NCBI RefSeq assembly: GCF_041320275.1
Contig: NZ_CP162023.1
Span: 1,550,001 to 1,614,000 of the forward strand
Origin: Mumia sp. Pv4-285
GTDB taxonomy: Bacteria > Actinomycetota > Actinomycetes > Propionibacteriales > Nocardioidaceae
Length of the DNA stretch: 64,000 nt
Reading direction: 5' to 3'
Below, piece by piece: positions 7,260 through 18,518 of this stretch. The notes under the pieces were generated by a model. That model searched no databases. It saw only the letters and a list, made by a program, of their open reading frames with translations, and was not told where the DNA came from. The number at the start of each line of letters is the position of its first letter. Position 1 is the first letter of the stretch. A program made the translations under genes and the position numbers.

Positions 7260-7871
7260 AACACAGAGACGACTCCCCGCATGGCCGGCGACGTCGGCCC
7301 CTCGGATCTCGACGGCCACATCTACCAGCGACTCCTCAAGGAGCGCATCGTCTTCCTCGGTTCCGAGGTTCGCGATCAGAACGCCAACGCGATCTGTGCG
7401 CAGATGCTGCTGCTCAATGCCGAGGACCCCAAGAGCGACATCCGGCTCTACATCAACTCGCCCGGCGGTTCGGTCGACTCGGGCATGGCGATCTACGACA
7501 CCATGCAGTTCATCTCGAACGACGTCGTCACCGTCGGCATGGGTCTGGCCGCCTCGATGGGCCAGTTCCTGCTCGCTGCGGGCACCAAGGGCAAGCGGTA
7601 CGCCCTCCCGCACGCGCGGATCATGATGCACCAGCCGTCCGGCGGCCTCGGCGGCTCGGCCTCCGACATCCGCATCCAGGCCGAGCAGAGCCTGCTCCTC
7701 AAGCAGCAGCTCAACGAGCTCCAGGCATTCCACACGGGCCAGGACCTCGAGGCGATCGAGCGCGACTCCGACCGCGACCGCTGGTTCACCGCCGAGCAGG
7801 CGAGGGACTACGGCTTCATCGACCACGTGATCGCCCGCGAGAACGACGTCACGCGAGGTGAGGCATCGTGA
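7257..7871 (+). CDS. clpP1: ATP-dependent Clp protease proteolytic subunit 1
   Basis: 204 aa from GTG. One of two non-identical subunits that form the mixed ClpP1P2 tetradecamer of actinobacteria and degrade substrates fed by ClpX or ClpC. The catalytic triad has Ser100 in GLAASMGQ, His125 in MMHQPSGG and an Asp in the [13 protein letters not shown] region. An N-terminal propeptide is likely removed by autoprocessing. The stop overlaps the clpP2 start by 4 nt (GTGA), giving coupled, near-equal synthesis. An alternative start is the ATG at 7281. Confidence 0.96.
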   Translation: MNTETTPRMAGDVGPSDLDGHIYQRLLKERIVFLGSEVRDQNANAICAQMLLLNAEDPKSDIRLYINSPGGSVDSGMAIYDTMQFISNDVVTVGMGLAASMGQFLLAAGTKGKRYALPHARIMMHQPSGGLGGSASDIRIQAEQSLLLKQQLNELQAFHTGQDLEAIERDSDRDRWFTAEQARDYGFIDHVIARENDVTRGEAS

Positions 7872-8566
7872 CCGCGACCTCCCTGCCGCTGTCCCGTCTC
7901 CCTCAGGGTGGCCCGACCTCAGGAGCCGACATGACCATGCCGCACCAGCAGTTCGCCCCGGCGATGAACTACTACATCCCCCAGTGGGAGGAGCGGACGT
8001 CCTACGGGTTCCGCCGCATCGACCCGTACGCGAAGCTGTTCGAGGACCGCATCATCTTCCTCGGCACCCCGATCTCCGACGAGGTCGCCAACGCGGTGAT
8101 GGCGCAGCTCCTGTGCCTGCAGTCGATGGACCCTGACCGCGACATCTCGCTCTACATCAACTCGCCCGGCGGCTCCTTCACGGCGCTCACGGCGATCTAC
8201 GACACGATGCGCTACCTCAAGCCGGACGTGCAGACCGTGTGCCTCGGCCAGGCGGCCTCGGCGGCGGCGGTGCTGCTCGCAGCGGGCACGCCCGGCAAGC
8301 GCCTGGCGCTTCCCAACAGCCGCATCCTGATCCACCAGCCGTACACCGAGGGCACCTACGGGCAGAGCTCCGACCTCGAGATCACGGCCCGCGAGATCCT
8401 GCGCATGCGCGAGCTGCTGGAGACGATGATCTCCGAGGCGTCGGGCAAGCCCAAGGACGAGGTCAGCCGCGACGTGGAGCGCGACAAGATCCTCACTGCC
8501 GACCAGGCGGTCGAGTACGGCCTCGTGGACCAGATCCTCGAGACCCTCAAGACCCCGGCGGTCTGA
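7868..8566 (+). CDS. clpP2: ATP-dependent Clp protease proteolytic subunit 2
   Basis: 232 aa. Partner of ClpP1. Ser131 lies in [11 protein letters not shown], which replaces the usual AASMGA as in mycobacterial ClpP2. His156 is in LIHQPYTEG. The frame has about 25 extra N-terminal residues, so translation may also begin at internal ATGs (residues 22 or 24), or the extra residues may be a propeptide. The 4-nt overlap with clpP1 indicates one operon. Confidence 0.96.
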   Translation: MTATSLPLSRLPQGGPTSGADMTMPHQQFAPAMNYYIPQWEERTSYGFRRIDPYAKLFEDRIIFLGTPISDEVANAVMAQLLCLQSMDPDRDISLYINSPGGSFTALTAIYDTMRYLKPDVQTVCLGQAASAAAVLLAAGTPGKRLALPNSRILIHQPYTEGTYGQSSDLEITAREILRMRELLETMISEASGKPKDEVSRDVERDKILTADQAVEYGLVDQILETLKTPAV

Positions 8567-8585
8567 TCCCGATCTGACACGCCCG

Positions 8586-8618
8586 TGTGCCGGGTCGGCC
8601 GCACGTCGGCCCGGCACA
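8586..8618 (+). terminator. Hairpin between clpP2 and clpX
   Basis: TGTGCCGGG (8586-8594) pairs perfectly with CCCGGCACA (8610-8618), with further pairing possible in the loop. It may end the clpP1P2 transcript, so clpX would be expressed partly from its own promoter in the following 60 nt. Confidence 0.5.
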
Positions 8619-8678
8619 GGGTACGGTCGATAGAAGCATCGCTGGGGGAGAGCCCCGCGCGACGAAGGTGAGGAAGCA

Positions 8679-9953
<1,275 letters not shown>

Positions 9954-9984
9954 GCCGTCTCTCCGCGGCTTGACCTGCGGGTGT

Positions 9985-10015
9985 GGTCTCGATCGCTTCG
10001 CGCCTCGACCAGCGG
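9985..10015 (-). repeat. 31-bp interspersed repeat, copy 1 (inverse orientation)
   Basis: Exact reverse complement of the 31 bp at 32994-33024 (GGTCTCGATCGCTTCGCGCC at its left end). A partial copy, CTCGACCAGCG, follows at 10025-10035. It sits between convergent clpX and the YeiH-type gene. Confidence 0.85.
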
Positions 10016-10041
10016 TATGGGCCGCTCGACCAGCGAGGGTC

Positions 10042-11016
10042 CTAGGCCAGTGAGGTGCCGAGGATGAGCAGCAGCGACGAGCCGGCTGCCGTCACGGTCG
10101 CGACCGTCGCGAGTGCCACGACTCCGGCGGGCAGCGGCCAGAGGTCTCGCACCCGCAGGCCGAGCCCGAGTCCGAACATCCCGGCTGCGAGGAACAGGGT
10201 CGTGACCGTCTCGGCGAGTCCGAGCGCTCCGGGGCTCACCACGCCGGTGGCCCGAACGGCGACAGCGACGAGGAATCCCGCGACGAACCAGGGGACGACG
10301 GGAGCGCTCGTGGCCTCCTCGCCGCCCTGTCGCCGTGATGCGACGGCGTAGACGCCGGCGAGCGTGAGGACGCGGCCCAGCTTGATGGTCGTGGCGACCG
10401 CGACTGCCAGCGGTCCGCCGATCAGGGATGCCGCCGCGATCACCTGGGCGACCTCGTGGATGCTCGCGCCGGCCCACAGCGCAGCGTGCTCGGTGGAGAG
10501 GCCGAGGGCGCGTCCGGCCAGTGGCAGGAGCGCGATCATCGCGGTCCCGTAGACGGTGACGAGCGCCACCGCGACGGCGACGTGCCGCTGCCGAGCTCGC
10601 ACCCCGTCCTGGACAGCCGCGATCGCCGCAGCACCACAGACCGAGAAACCTGCGGCGATCAGGGTCACCAGGCCGCGTTCGATCCCGAGCGCGTCCCCGA
10701 CGACCGTAGTGACCGTGTACGTGATGGCGACCGTCGCCACGACGACGACCACGCCACCGAGGCCGATCCCGAGCAGGTCGTCCAGCGGCAGCCGCAGGCC
10801 GAGAAGGACGATGCCGACCCGAAGGCAGGTACGAGCGACGGCTGACGGTGTCGCGAGGAGCTCGGCGGGTGCCGCTGAGGCGTTCGCGACGACGGCCCCG
10901 AGTGCGAGGGCCACCAGCATCGGCCCGAGCAGCGGGACCGCGCTGCTGACCGCCATCGCGACGACCCCGGCGAGCGCCGGAGCGACGACGAGGACGGGGC
11001 GGGGAGACGTGGTCAC
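10042..11016 (-). CDS. YeiH-family (UPF0324) putative sulfate/sulfite-type exporter
   Basis: 324 aa from GTG at 11016. Integral membrane protein with about ten hydrophobic segments. The motif [10 protein letters not shown] in the middle and the long run of paired helices are characteristic of the YeiH/UPF0324 family. Members are linked by genomics to sulfonate, sulfite or taurine metabolism, but transport has rarely been shown. It diverges from a LysR gene 70 nt away, the same pairing as yeiH-yeiE in enterobacteria. The start is uncertain, since the SD-like GGAGG is only 1 nt from the GTG. Confidence 0.85.
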   Translation of the reverse strand: MTTSPRPVLVVAPALAGVVAMAVSSAVPLLGPMLVALALGAVVANASAAPAELLATPSAVARTCLRVGIVLLGLRLPLDDLLGIGLGGVVVVVATVAITYTVTTVVGDALGIERGLVTLIAAGFSVCGAAAIAAVQDGVRARQRHVAVAVALVTVYGTAMIALLPLAGRALGLSTEHAALWAGASIHEVAQVIAAASLIGGPLAVAVATTIKLGRVLTLAGVYAVASRRQGGEEATSAPVVPWFVAGFLVAVAVRATGVVSPGALGLAETVTTLFLAAGMFGLGLGLRVRDLWPLPAGVVALATVATVTAAGSSLLLILGTSLA

Positions 11017-11086
11017 CCCTCCAGGGTCGGTGAGCGGCGCCGTACCCAGTAGTGGCGAGAACGGGCTCGACTCATAAGGTGGGGTG

Positions 11087-11980
11087 ATGACTCCGGACGT
11101 CGACGTGCAGACGCTGCGTCTTCTGGTGAGTGTCGCGGAGCATGGCAGCCTCGGCGCATCGGCCAGGGATCTCGGGATGACGCAGCCTGCAGCGAGCGCC
11201 CGGATCCGCGCGTTCGAGGCACGTTGGCGGATCAGCGTACTGACCCGCTCGCCGCGAGGATCACGCCTGACGGAGGACGGTGAGGTCGTCGTGTCGTGGG
11301 CCCGCACCCTGCTGCACGAGCTCGAGACGGTCAGATCCAGCCTGCTGGCCCTCGGCGAGGAGCGGCGTTCGGGGGTGGCCGTCGCCGCGAGCCTGACGAT
11401 CGCCGACCTGATCCTCCCGCGGTGGCTCGCCGAGCTGCGCGCCCGACGACCCGAGGTGAGTCCCCGCCTGCACGTGGTCAACAGCGACACCGTCGCCGCC
11501 ATGGTCCGCGACGGAGACGTCGACCTCGGCTTCATCGAGTCTGCCGGCACCCCGCACGACCTCGCGACGAGGGTGGTCGGCCACGACAGCCTCGCGGTCG
11601 TGGTCGCCCCGGGCCATCCGTGGTCACGTCGCCGGACCCCGGTGACGCTCGACGAGCTCCAGACAGCGTCGTACGTCGTCCGCGAGCCCGGAAGCGGCAC
11701 GCGGAGCACCTTCGAGGCGGCCCTGCGACGCCAGCCGGCGATCGTCCTCGAGGCCAGCTCGACCAGCGCTCTGCTCGGTGCTGCCGCCGCGGGAGTGGGG
11801 CCCGCGGTCGTCTCGCGTCGCGCGGTCGTCGGTGACGTCGAGCGCGGCCGGCTCGTGATCGTACCGACGGCGCTGGACCTGCGCCGCCCCCTGACAGCGG
11901 TGTGGGACCGGCGGCGACGACTCCAGGACGCCGCGGCCGATCTCGTCCTCATCGCTGCCGAGGCGTCGCGCGAGACCTGA
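11087..11980 (+). CDS. LysR-family transcriptional regulator
   Basis: 297 aa from ATG at 11087 (a GTG codon lies directly upstream at 11084). N-terminal winged helix-turn-helix (VQTLRLLVSVAEHGSLGASA, then MTQPAASARIRAFE). The C-terminal periplasmic-binding-like domain should bind an effector. The family usually represses itself and activates the divergent neighbour in the presence of inducer, here the YeiH-type transporter. The operator must lie in the 70-bp gap 11017-11086. By analogy with YeiE the ligand might be a sulfur oxyanion, but this is inference. Confidence 0.9.
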   Translation: MTPDVDVQTLRLLVSVAEHGSLGASARDLGMTQPAASARIRAFEARWRISVLTRSPRGSRLTEDGEVVVSWARTLLHELETVRSSLLALGEERRSGVAVAASLTIADLILPRWLAELRARRPEVSPRLHVVNSDTVAAMVRDGDVDLGFIESAGTPHDLATRVVGHDSLAVVVAPGHPWSRRRTPVTLDELQTASYVVREPGSGTRSTFEAALRRQPAIVLEASSTSALLGAAAAGVGPAVVSRRAVVGDVERGRLVIVPTALDLRRPLTAVWDRRRRLQDAAADLVLIAAEASRET

Positions 11981-12010
11981 CGGCGGGCCCACGGCTCCGC
12001 GCCGGGCCCC

Positions 12011-12025
12011 TAGACTCGCCGCGTG
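12011..12025 (+). promoter_or_regulatory. -10 hexamer for leaderless transcription
   Basis: TAGACT (12011-12016), 6 nt, then GTG at 12023. No ribosome binding site. Confidence 0.55.
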
Positions 12026-13162
12026 ACCTACGCTTTCGCGCTGCTCGGAGCCACCGGATTCACGGGTGGGCTCACCGCCGACTACCTCGCCGCGCACGCA
12101 CCTGCCGCGACGTCGTGGACGATCGCGGGTCGTGACCGGGCGCGACTCGACTCCGTCGTCGACCGGATCGCCGCGGCCGGAGGCACCGTGCCGTCGGTGA
12201 CGGTCGCGGATGTCACCGATACGGACTCGCTGCGTCGGCTCGCGGAGTCGACCGGAGTCCTCGCGACGACGGTCGGGCCGTACGCGGCCCACGGTGGGCC
12301 GGTCGTGGCGGCGTGCGCCGAGGCCGGCACCGACTACTGCGACCTCACCGGCGAGCCCGAGTTCGTCGACCGCATGTGGCTCGACCACCACGCCACCGCC
12401 GAACGCACGGGGGCCCGGCTCGTGCACGCGTGCGGGTTCGACTCCGTCCCGCACGACCTCGGCGTGCTGCACACCGTCAAGCAGCTTCCCTCCGACGTGC
12501 CGATCACGATCCGCGGGTACGTGCGCGCGAGTGCCGACTTCTCCGGGGGCACCTTCCAGTCGGCGCTGGGTGCCTTTGCAGGCTTCCGTTCGTCGCGGAA
12601 CACGGCGAACGAGCGGCGCCGGCTCGAGGGGCGTCCCGAGGGGCGTCGCGTGAGGGGCCTGCCGGAGCGGCCCGGGCGAGGCGTCGGCGGATCCGGGTGG
12701 GCGCTCCCGCTTCCGACGATCGACCCGCAGGTCGTGCTGCGCTCGGCGCGGTCGCTGCCTGCGTACGGGCCCGACTTCGCGTACGGCCACTACGTCCAGT
12801 TCCAGCGCCTGCCGGTCGCGGTCGGCGCCGCAGTCGGCACCGGCGCCGTGGTGGTCGGAGCACAGGTGCCACCGATCCGTACGGCGCTCGCGCGGGTGAA
12901 GTCCGCCGGGGACGGCCCGAGCGAGGCGAAGCGGGCACGGTCATGGTTCCGCGTGCAGTTCGAGGCGGACGCCCCGGGCACGCGTCTCGTCACCGAGGCG
13001 GCGGGCGGAGACCCCGGCTACACGGAGACGGCGCGGATGCTCGGGGAGTCGGTCTTCGCGCTCGCGTTCGACGACCTGCCGGAGACCGCCGGACAGGTCA
13101 CCACCGCGGTGGCGATGGGGGATGCGCTCCTCGAGCGGCTCCCGTACTTCCGCACGCTCTGA
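12023..13162 (+). CDS. Saccharopine dehydrogenase-like / trans-acting enoyl reductase family protein
   Basis: 379 aa from GTG. N-terminal Rossmann fold with GATGFTGGLTADYL (residues 9-22). FDSVPHDLGVL follows near residue 140. The family includes mycobacterial Rv2449c-like proteins and the trans-acting enoyl reductase of phthiocerol synthesis. Many members are annotated only as saccharopine dehydrogenase NADP-binding domain proteins. There is no polyketide synthase here, so a role in mycolate-type lipids is not supported. A possible role is reduction of an unsaturated acyl or isoprenoid chain. It stands alone and converges with the GNAT gene. Confidence 0.8.
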   Translation: MTYAFALLGATGFTGGLTADYLAAHAPAATSWTIAGRDRARLDSVVDRIAAAGGTVPSVTVADVTDTDSLRRLAESTGVLATTVGPYAAHGGPVVAACAEAGTDYCDLTGEPEFVDRMWLDHHATAERTGARLVHACGFDSVPHDLGVLHTVKQLPSDVPITIRGYVRASADFSGGTFQSALGAFAGFRSSRNTANERRRLEGRPEGRRVRGLPERPGRGVGGSGWALPLPTIDPQVVLRSARSLPAYGPDFAYGHYVQFQRLPVAVGAAVGTGAVVVGAQVPPIRTALARVKSAGDGPSEAKRARSWFRVQFEADAPGTRLVTEAAGGDPGYTETARMLGESVFALAFDDLPETAGQVTTAVAMGDALLERLPYFRTL

Positions 13163-13179
13163 CGGCAGAACAGCCCGGG

Positions 13180-13632
13180 TCAGAAGGTGAGCTTGAACCC
13201 GACGTGGCTCGCGGTGAACCCCAGGCGCTCGTAGAAGCGGTGTGCGCCTTCGCGGGTCGCGTCCGACGTGAGCTGGACGAGGGTGCAGCCCCGCTCGCGC
13301 GCCTCGTCGATCGCCCACCGGATCATGTCCGAGCCGAGACCGGCGCCGCGCAGGTCGGCGCGGACGCGGACCGCCTCGATCTGAGCACGCGTCGCGCCCC
13401 GCCGGCCCAGGCCGCGCATGTACGTCAGCTGCAGCGTGCCGATCACCTCGCCGTCCCGCACGGCCACGACGACACGCTGGTGCGGGTCGCCTGCGATCTC
13501 GGCGAGCGCGTCGAGGTACGGTGCAAGGTCGTCCGGGCTCTCACGCGTGGCCCCCAGCGGATCGTCGACCAGCATGGCCACGATGGCCGGGACGTCGTCG
13601 GCGTCGGCGTCCCGAATCGTGAAGACGCTCAC
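13180..13632 (-). CDS. GNAT-family N-acetyltransferase
   Basis: 150 aa from GTG, overlapping the valS stop by 4 nt (GTGA), so it is translationally coupled to valS. The acetyl-CoA motif [18 protein letters not shown] is clear, and the C-terminal segment [23 protein letters not shown] is complete. It resembles the small acetyltransferases that act on amino groups of metabolites or drugs. The substrate is unknown. Confidence 0.9.
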   Translation of the reverse strand: MSVFTIRDADADDVPAIVAMLVDDPLGATRESPDDLAPYLDALAEIAGDPHQRVVVAVRDGEVIGTLQLTYMRGLGRRGATRAQIEAVRVRADLRGAGLGSDMIRWAIDEARERGCTLVQLTSDATREGAHRFYERLGFTASHVGFKLTF

Positions 13633-16235
13633 TCCGGCGCCGTTGCCGGCTTCTTCGGCTCGGGGTCTGCGAGCACCGCCTCGACGGCGAGGTCGCCGTC
13701 CTGCGAGGGATCGACCACGAACTCGACCTCACCGGTCACGTTGCCCGCCGAGCGGAGGTCCGGGAGTGCACGCTTGACGATCTCGACCCGCTTCTCGGAG
13801 CCGCGGACGACCAGACCGGTCACCGCCGTACGCTGGCTCACCTTGGCCGTCGACTTCGCGCCGCGGATGCCTGCGAGCACCTCGCCCGCCGCGACCAGCA
13901 GCGCCGGATCGTGCGGGGTGGTCGTGATCTCGATCTCGCCGCTCGGCCACTCGGCGCGGTGGATCGAGCCCTCCTGCCACCACGACCAGACCTCCTCGGT
14001 GACGTAGGGCAGGAACGGCGCCAGGAGACGCAGCTGCACCGACAGGGCGATCGCGAAGGCCGCCTTGGCCGACTCGGCCGCATCGTCCTCGCCACGGGCC
14101 CGGTCCTTGACGAGCTCGAGGTAGTCGTCGCAGAAGCCCCAGAAGAACCGCTCGGTGACCTCGAGGGCGGTCGTGTAGTCGTACGCCTCGAACGCCTCCG
14201 TCGCCTCGATCGCGACCTGGCGGAGGCGGCGCAGCATCGAGAGGTCGAGCAGCTCCGTCACGCGGTGCGGCTCCACGTACGCGGCGTCGACGCCGAGCCC
14301 GTACGCCTCCGGTGCGGCGAGCACGAACTTCGAGGCGTTGAGCACCTTCATCGCGAGGCGGCGCCCCACCTTCATCTGCGTCTCGTCGAACGGCGAGTCA
14401 GCACCGGGGCGCGCCCCGGCGGCACGCCAGCGGACCGCGTCGGCCCCGAACTTGTCGAGGATCTCGGTCGGAACGACGACGTTGCCCTTCGACTTCGACA
14501 TCTTCTTGCGGTCGGGGTCGACGACGAAGCCGGAGATGAGTGCGTGCGACCACGGGGCCGTGTGGTTCTCGAGGTGAGCGCGCACGACGCTGGAGAACAG
14601 CCACGTCCGGATGATGTCGTGGGCCTGCGGGCGCAGGTCCATGGGGAAGGTCTTCTCGAACAGCTCCGGGTCGCGCTCCCATCCGCAGACGATCTGTGGT
14701 GTCAGCGACGAGGTCGCCCACGTGTCGAAGATGTCGGGGTCGCCCATGAAACCGCCGGGCTTGCCGCGCTGGTGCTCCTCGTACCCCTTCGGCGCCTGCG
14801 ACTGCGGATCGATCGGGAGCTCGGACTCCTCCGGCACGATCGGGTCGTCGTAGTCCGGCTCGCCCTCGTCGTCGAGACGGAACCACACCGGGATCGGCAC
14901 GCCGAAGAAGCGCTGACGGCTGACCAGCCAGTCGCTGTTGAGCCCGTCGATCCAGTTGGTGTAGCGCGACTGCATGTAGCCCGGGTACCACGCGATGTCG
15001 TGCCCGCGGGCGACGAGCTGGCCGCGAAGCTCCGGCTCCTTGCCGCCGTTCGTGAGGTACCACTGGCGGGTGGAGACGATCTCCAGCGGCTTGTCGCCGC
15101 GCTCGTAGAAGTTCGCCATGCGCGTCGTCGCCGCCGGCTCGCCGTCGAGGTCGCCGGACTCACGCAGCGCCGCGACGATCGCCTCGCGTGCGGAGAAGAC
15201 CGTCTTGCCTGCAAGCTCCTCGTACGCCTTGCGGCCGTCCTCCGAGGCGATCCACTCCGGCGTCTCGCGGAGGATGCGACCGTCGCGTCCGACGACCGTG
15301 CGTGTCGGCAGGTCGAACTCACGCCACCACTGGACGTCGGTCAGGTCACCGAACGTGCAGCAGTGGACGATGCCGGAGCCCTTCTCGGGGTCGGCGGCGG
15401 GATCGGCGATCACCGGCACCTGCACGCCGAAGAGCGGAGAGGTCGCGGCGGTGCCGAACAGGTGCTGATAACGCTCGTCGTCCGGGTGGGCGATCAGTGC
15501 GACCGCTGACGGCGTCAGCTCGGGACGTGTCGTCTCGACGTGCACCTTGGTGCCGTCAGCGAGGGTGTAGGCGACGCGGTAGTAGTGGCCGGGGTAGTCG
15601 CGGGGCTCCAGCTCGGCCTGCGCGACGGCGGTCTGATAGGTGACGTCCCAGAGTGTCGGGGCGTCGGCCGTGTACGCCTCGCCGCGTGCGAGGTTGCGCA
15701 GGAACGCGCGCTGCGAGGCAGTGCGCGACACCTCGCCGATGGTCGTGTAGGTCTGCGACCAGTCGACCGACAGGCCGATCGTGCGCCAAAGGTCCTCGAA
15801 GGCCTTCTCGTCGATCGCCACGAGCTGCTCGCACAGCTCGATGAAGTTGCGACGGCTGATCGGGATCTGACGCTTCGGGTCGGGCTTCTCCGGTGGCGTG
15901 AAGGCGTCGTCGTACGGCATCGACGGGTCGCAGCGCACACCGAAGTAGTTCTGCACACGCCGCTCGGTGGGCAGACCGTTGTCGTCCCAGCCCATCGGGT
16001 AGAAGACCTCCTTGCCGCGCATCCGCTGGAAGCGGGCGACGAGGTCGGCGTGCGTGTAGGAGAAGACGTGGCCTACGTGGAGCGAGCCGGAGACCGTGGG
16101 AGGCGGGGTGTCGATCGAGTACACCTGGGCCCGCGTCTTGGAACGGTCGAACATGTAGGTCCCACGCTCTTGCCACAGCGTCGACCACTTCTGCTCGAGG
16201 CCCTCCAGGGCGGGCTTCTCCGGCACGTTGCTCAT
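13629..16235 (-). CDS. valS: Valyl-tRNA synthetase
   Basis: 868 aa. Class I synthetase that charges tRNA-Val and edits mischarged Thr. The HIGH motif appears as HVGH in [14 protein letters not shown] (about residue 55) and the second signature as KMSKSKGN. The anticodon-binding domain occupies the C-terminal part. The length is near the low end for bacterial ValS, and the long coiled-coil tail of the E. coli type appears short or absent. It is probably transcribed leaderless from a TAGACT hexamer 6 nt before the ATG. It is followed by the coupled GNAT gene. Confidence 0.97.
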   Translation of the reverse strand: MSNVPEKPALEGLEQKWSTLWQERGTYMFDRSKTRAQVYSIDTPPPTVSGSLHVGHVFSYTHADLVARFQRMRGKEVFYPMGWDDNGLPTERRVQNYFGVRCDPSMPYDDAFTPPEKPDPKRQIPISRRNFIELCEQLVAIDEKAFEDLWRTIGLSVDWSQTYTTIGEVSRTASQRAFLRNLARGEAYTADAPTLWDVTYQTAVAQAELEPRDYPGHYYRVAYTLADGTKVHVETTRPELTPSAVALIAHPDDERYQHLFGTAATSPLFGVQVPVIADPAADPEKGSGIVHCCTFGDLTDVQWWREFDLPTRTVVGRDGRILRETPEWIASEDGRKAYEELAGKTVFSAREAIVAALRESGDLDGEPAATTRMANFYERGDKPLEIVSTRQWYLTNGGKEPELRGQLVARGHDIAWYPGYMQSRYTNWIDGLNSDWLVSRQRFFGVPIPVWFRLDDEGEPDYDDPIVPEESELPIDPQSQAPKGYEEHQRGKPGGFMGDPDIFDTWATSSLTPQIVCGWERDPELFEKTFPMDLRPQAHDIIRTWLFSSVVRAHLENHTAPWSHALISGFVVDPDRKKMSKSKGNVVVPTEILDKFGADAVRWRAAGARPGADSPFDETQMKVGRRLAMKVLNASKFVLAAPEAYGLGVDAAYVEPHRVTELLDLSMLRRLRQVAIEATEAFEAYDYTTALEVTERFFWGFCDDYLELVKDRARGEDDAAESAKAAFAIALSVQLRLLAPFLPYVTEEVWSWWQEGSIHRAEWPSGEIEITTTPHDPALLVAAGEVLAGIRGAKSTAKVSQRTAVTGLVVRGSEKRVEIVKRALPDLRSAGNVTGEVEFVVDPSQDGDLAVEAVLADPEPKKPATAPE

Positions 16236-16247
16236 GAGGTCAGTCTA
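16233..16247 (-). promoter_or_regulatory. -10 hexamer for leaderless transcription of valS
   Basis: On the minus strand TAGACT (16242-16247), 6 nt, then ATG at 16235. No ribosome binding site and no T-box-like leader. Confidence 0.55.
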
Positions 16248-16288
16248 GGAGGCGACCGGCGAGCACCGGTGACCGGTTCGCCCCGTGC

Positions 16289-18430
16289 TCACGGGGACTG
16301 CGGGCCCGGCTCCGACCCGGCGGCGACGGGCTCGGCATCGGGCTCCGGCAGCTCCGGCGCATCCTCGACGTCCTCCTTGCGACCCAGCGCGCTCGGCCAC
16401 CACATGTGGCGCCCGACGTCGAGGTTCAGGGCGGTCACCAGCACGGACCGCACGATCAGGGTGTCGAGCAGCACGCCGAAGGCGACCGCGAACCCCATCT
16501 CGGCGAAGAACACGAGCGGCAGCGTGCCCAGAGCGGCGAACGTGCCCGCCAGCACGAGCCCCGCCGAGGTGATCACACCACCGGTGGCGGCGAGCCCGAT
16601 CAGAGCCCCTCGGCGCGTGCCCCACTTGAACGCCTCCTCACGGACGCGGGTCATCAGGAAGATGTTGTAGTCGATCCCGAGCGCCACCAGGAACACGAAG
16701 ACGAACAACGGGAAGGACGTGTCGGTGCCGGCGAAGTCGAAGACGTACCGGAACACGAGCGCGCTGATCCCCAGCGCCGCGCCGAACGACAGCACGACGG
16801 TGCCGAGCAGGATCAGCGGGGCGACGACCGCCCGCAGGAGCAGCATCAGGATGAGCAGGACGACGACCAGGACGGCCGGGATGATCACCTTGTTGTCGCG
16901 GGACGAAGCCCGCTGGATGTCGAGGGTGACGGCGGTCGTCCCACCGACGAGGGCGTCGGGGTCGGCGGCGTCGAGCTCCTCGCGGAGCTCGTCGATCACG
17001 TCGTACGCGGCGTCGCTGTCGGGCTCGACCTCGAGGGTGCCCTCCATGTAGGCCCAGTCGCCCTCGACCGCAGGCTCTGTCACGCTGTCGGCGGCGATGC
17101 CGTCGTTGGCCTGGAACGCAGCCCGGACGTCGTCGGCATTGTCGGGCCGAGAGAGCACCACGACCGGCGCTCCGGCCCCGCCGGGGAAGTGCTCGCTCAG
17201 GACCTGCTCGCCGATCACCGAGTCAGGTGTGCTGCGGAACGCCTCCTCCGTGCTGAGGCCGGTGGCGTTCAGCTGGACGATGCCGATGGTCGCGATGGCG
17301 AGCAGGACCGACGTCGTGACCCACACGCGTCGCGGTGCCCGCGTGATGCGGTGGCCGATCTTCGCCCAGAAGCCGTGCGAGCTCGGGTCGGCGTCGCCGA
17401 AGTGCGGGATGCGCGGCCAGAAGATCCAGCGGCCGCAGACCACGAGGAGGGCGGGCAGCAGCGTGAGCATGACGAGCAGGCCGGCGACGATGCCGATCGC
17501 CGCCACCGGGCCCAGGCCGCGGGTCGACGTCATCTGAGCGAGCATCAGGCACAGCATGCCGATCGCGACGGTGGCACCGCTGGCGATGATGGCGGGTCCG
17601 GCACGGTGCAGCGCGACGGCCATCGCCTGCTTGCGAGACTCGTGCCGTCGCAGCTCTTCTCGGTACCTGGCGACGAGCAGCAGCGCGTAGTCCGTCCCGG
17701 CGCCGAACACGAGCACCGTCAGGATCGCGGCGCTCTGGCCGTCGACCGTCAGGTTGGCGTGCTTGGCGAGGAGGACGATGACGGCCTGCGCGACCACCAG
17801 GGCGACACCGGCCGAGATCAGGGGAAGCAGCCAGAGCAGCGGACTGCGGTAGGTGATGAGGAGCAGCACCGTGACGACGCCGCCAGCGGCGAGCAGCAGG
17901 GTGCTGTCGATGCCCTCGAACGCGCTGGCGGAGTCGGCGGCCTGACCTGCGGGACCCGTGACGTACGCATCGAGACCGTCAGGTCCGTCCGTGACGACGT
18001 CCTCCATCTCCTCGACGGCGTCGGGGGCGAGGTTCCAGCCGTCCTCGCCCAGGTTGAGGGGGACGATGATCTCGAGCGCCTCCCCGTCCTCCGACGGGAT
18101 GGGGCCCACGACCTCGCCGTCGATGTTGTCGCCCTCGGCGAAGGTCGCGGCGTCGGCCTCGGCCTTCTCGAGGTCCCCAGGCTGCAGACCGCCCTCGCGC
18201 TCGTACACGATCACGGCGGGAATGGTGTTGGGCGAGGCGAACGTCTCGGCAGCTTTCAGGGCCTTCGTCGACTCCGCACTGCTCGGGAGCCAGTTCTCGG
18301 CCTCGTTCTCCTGCACGTCGGTGAGCTGTCCGGCGAGCGGGCCCAGCAGCACGACGACGGCGATCCAGCCGACGATGGCGAGCACGGGCGTGAAGCGGTG
18401 GTTGATCCATCCGGCGATCGAGCGATGCAT
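16289..18430 (-). CDS. MMPL-family (RND superfamily) transporter
   Basis: 713 aa integral membrane protein with two repeated halves. Each half has an extracytoplasmic loop domain followed by a block of five helices. The family motifs appear as GAGTDYALLLVARYREE in the first half and ALGIDYNIFLMTRVREE in the second, where the Asp-Tyr pairs relay protons. Relatives export lipids, siderophores or antibiotics across the actinobacterial envelope. The C-terminus is a short Pro/Glu-rich cytoplasmic tail. It lies between valS and the divergent folC, which are often direct neighbours. The ATG at 18430 follows AGGGGGA. Confidence 0.93.
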   Translation of the reverse strand: MHRSIAGWINHRFTPVLAIVGWIAVVVLLGPLAGQLTDVQENEAENWLPSSAESTKALKAAETFASPNTIPAVIVYEREGGLQPGDLEKAEADAATFAEGDNIDGEVVGPIPSEDGEALEIIVPLNLGEDGWNLAPDAVEEMEDVVTDGPDGLDAYVTGPAGQAADSASAFEGIDSTLLLAAGGVVTVLLLITYRSPLLWLLPLISAGVALVVAQAVIVLLAKHANLTVDGQSAAILTVLVFGAGTDYALLLVARYREELRRHESRKQAMAVALHRAGPAIIASGATVAIGMLCLMLAQMTSTRGLGPVAAIGIVAGLLVMLTLLPALLVVCGRWIFWPRIPHFGDADPSSHGFWAKIGHRITRAPRRVWVTTSVLLAIATIGIVQLNATGLSTEEAFRSTPDSVIGEQVLSEHFPGGAGAPVVVLSRPDNADDVRAAFQANDGIAADSVTEPAVEGDWAYMEGTLEVEPDSDAAYDVIDELREELDAADPDALVGGTTAVTLDIQRASSRDNKVIIPAVLVVVLLILMLLLRAVVAPLILLGTVVLSFGAALGISALVFRYVFDFAGTDTSFPLFVFVFLVALGIDYNIFLMTRVREEAFKWGTRRGALIGLAATGGVITSAGLVLAGTFAALGTLPLVFFAEMGFAVAFGVLLDTLIVRSVLVTALNLDVGRHMWWPSALGRKEDVEDAPELPEPDAEPVAAGSEPGPQSP

Positions 18431-18518
18431 AACAGTCCCCCTGGCGACAATCCTTCGACCCTACGACCGGGCAGGGTTGAAGAAGTCATCGCTTGCATCC
18501 CTGGGATACTGGACGACG

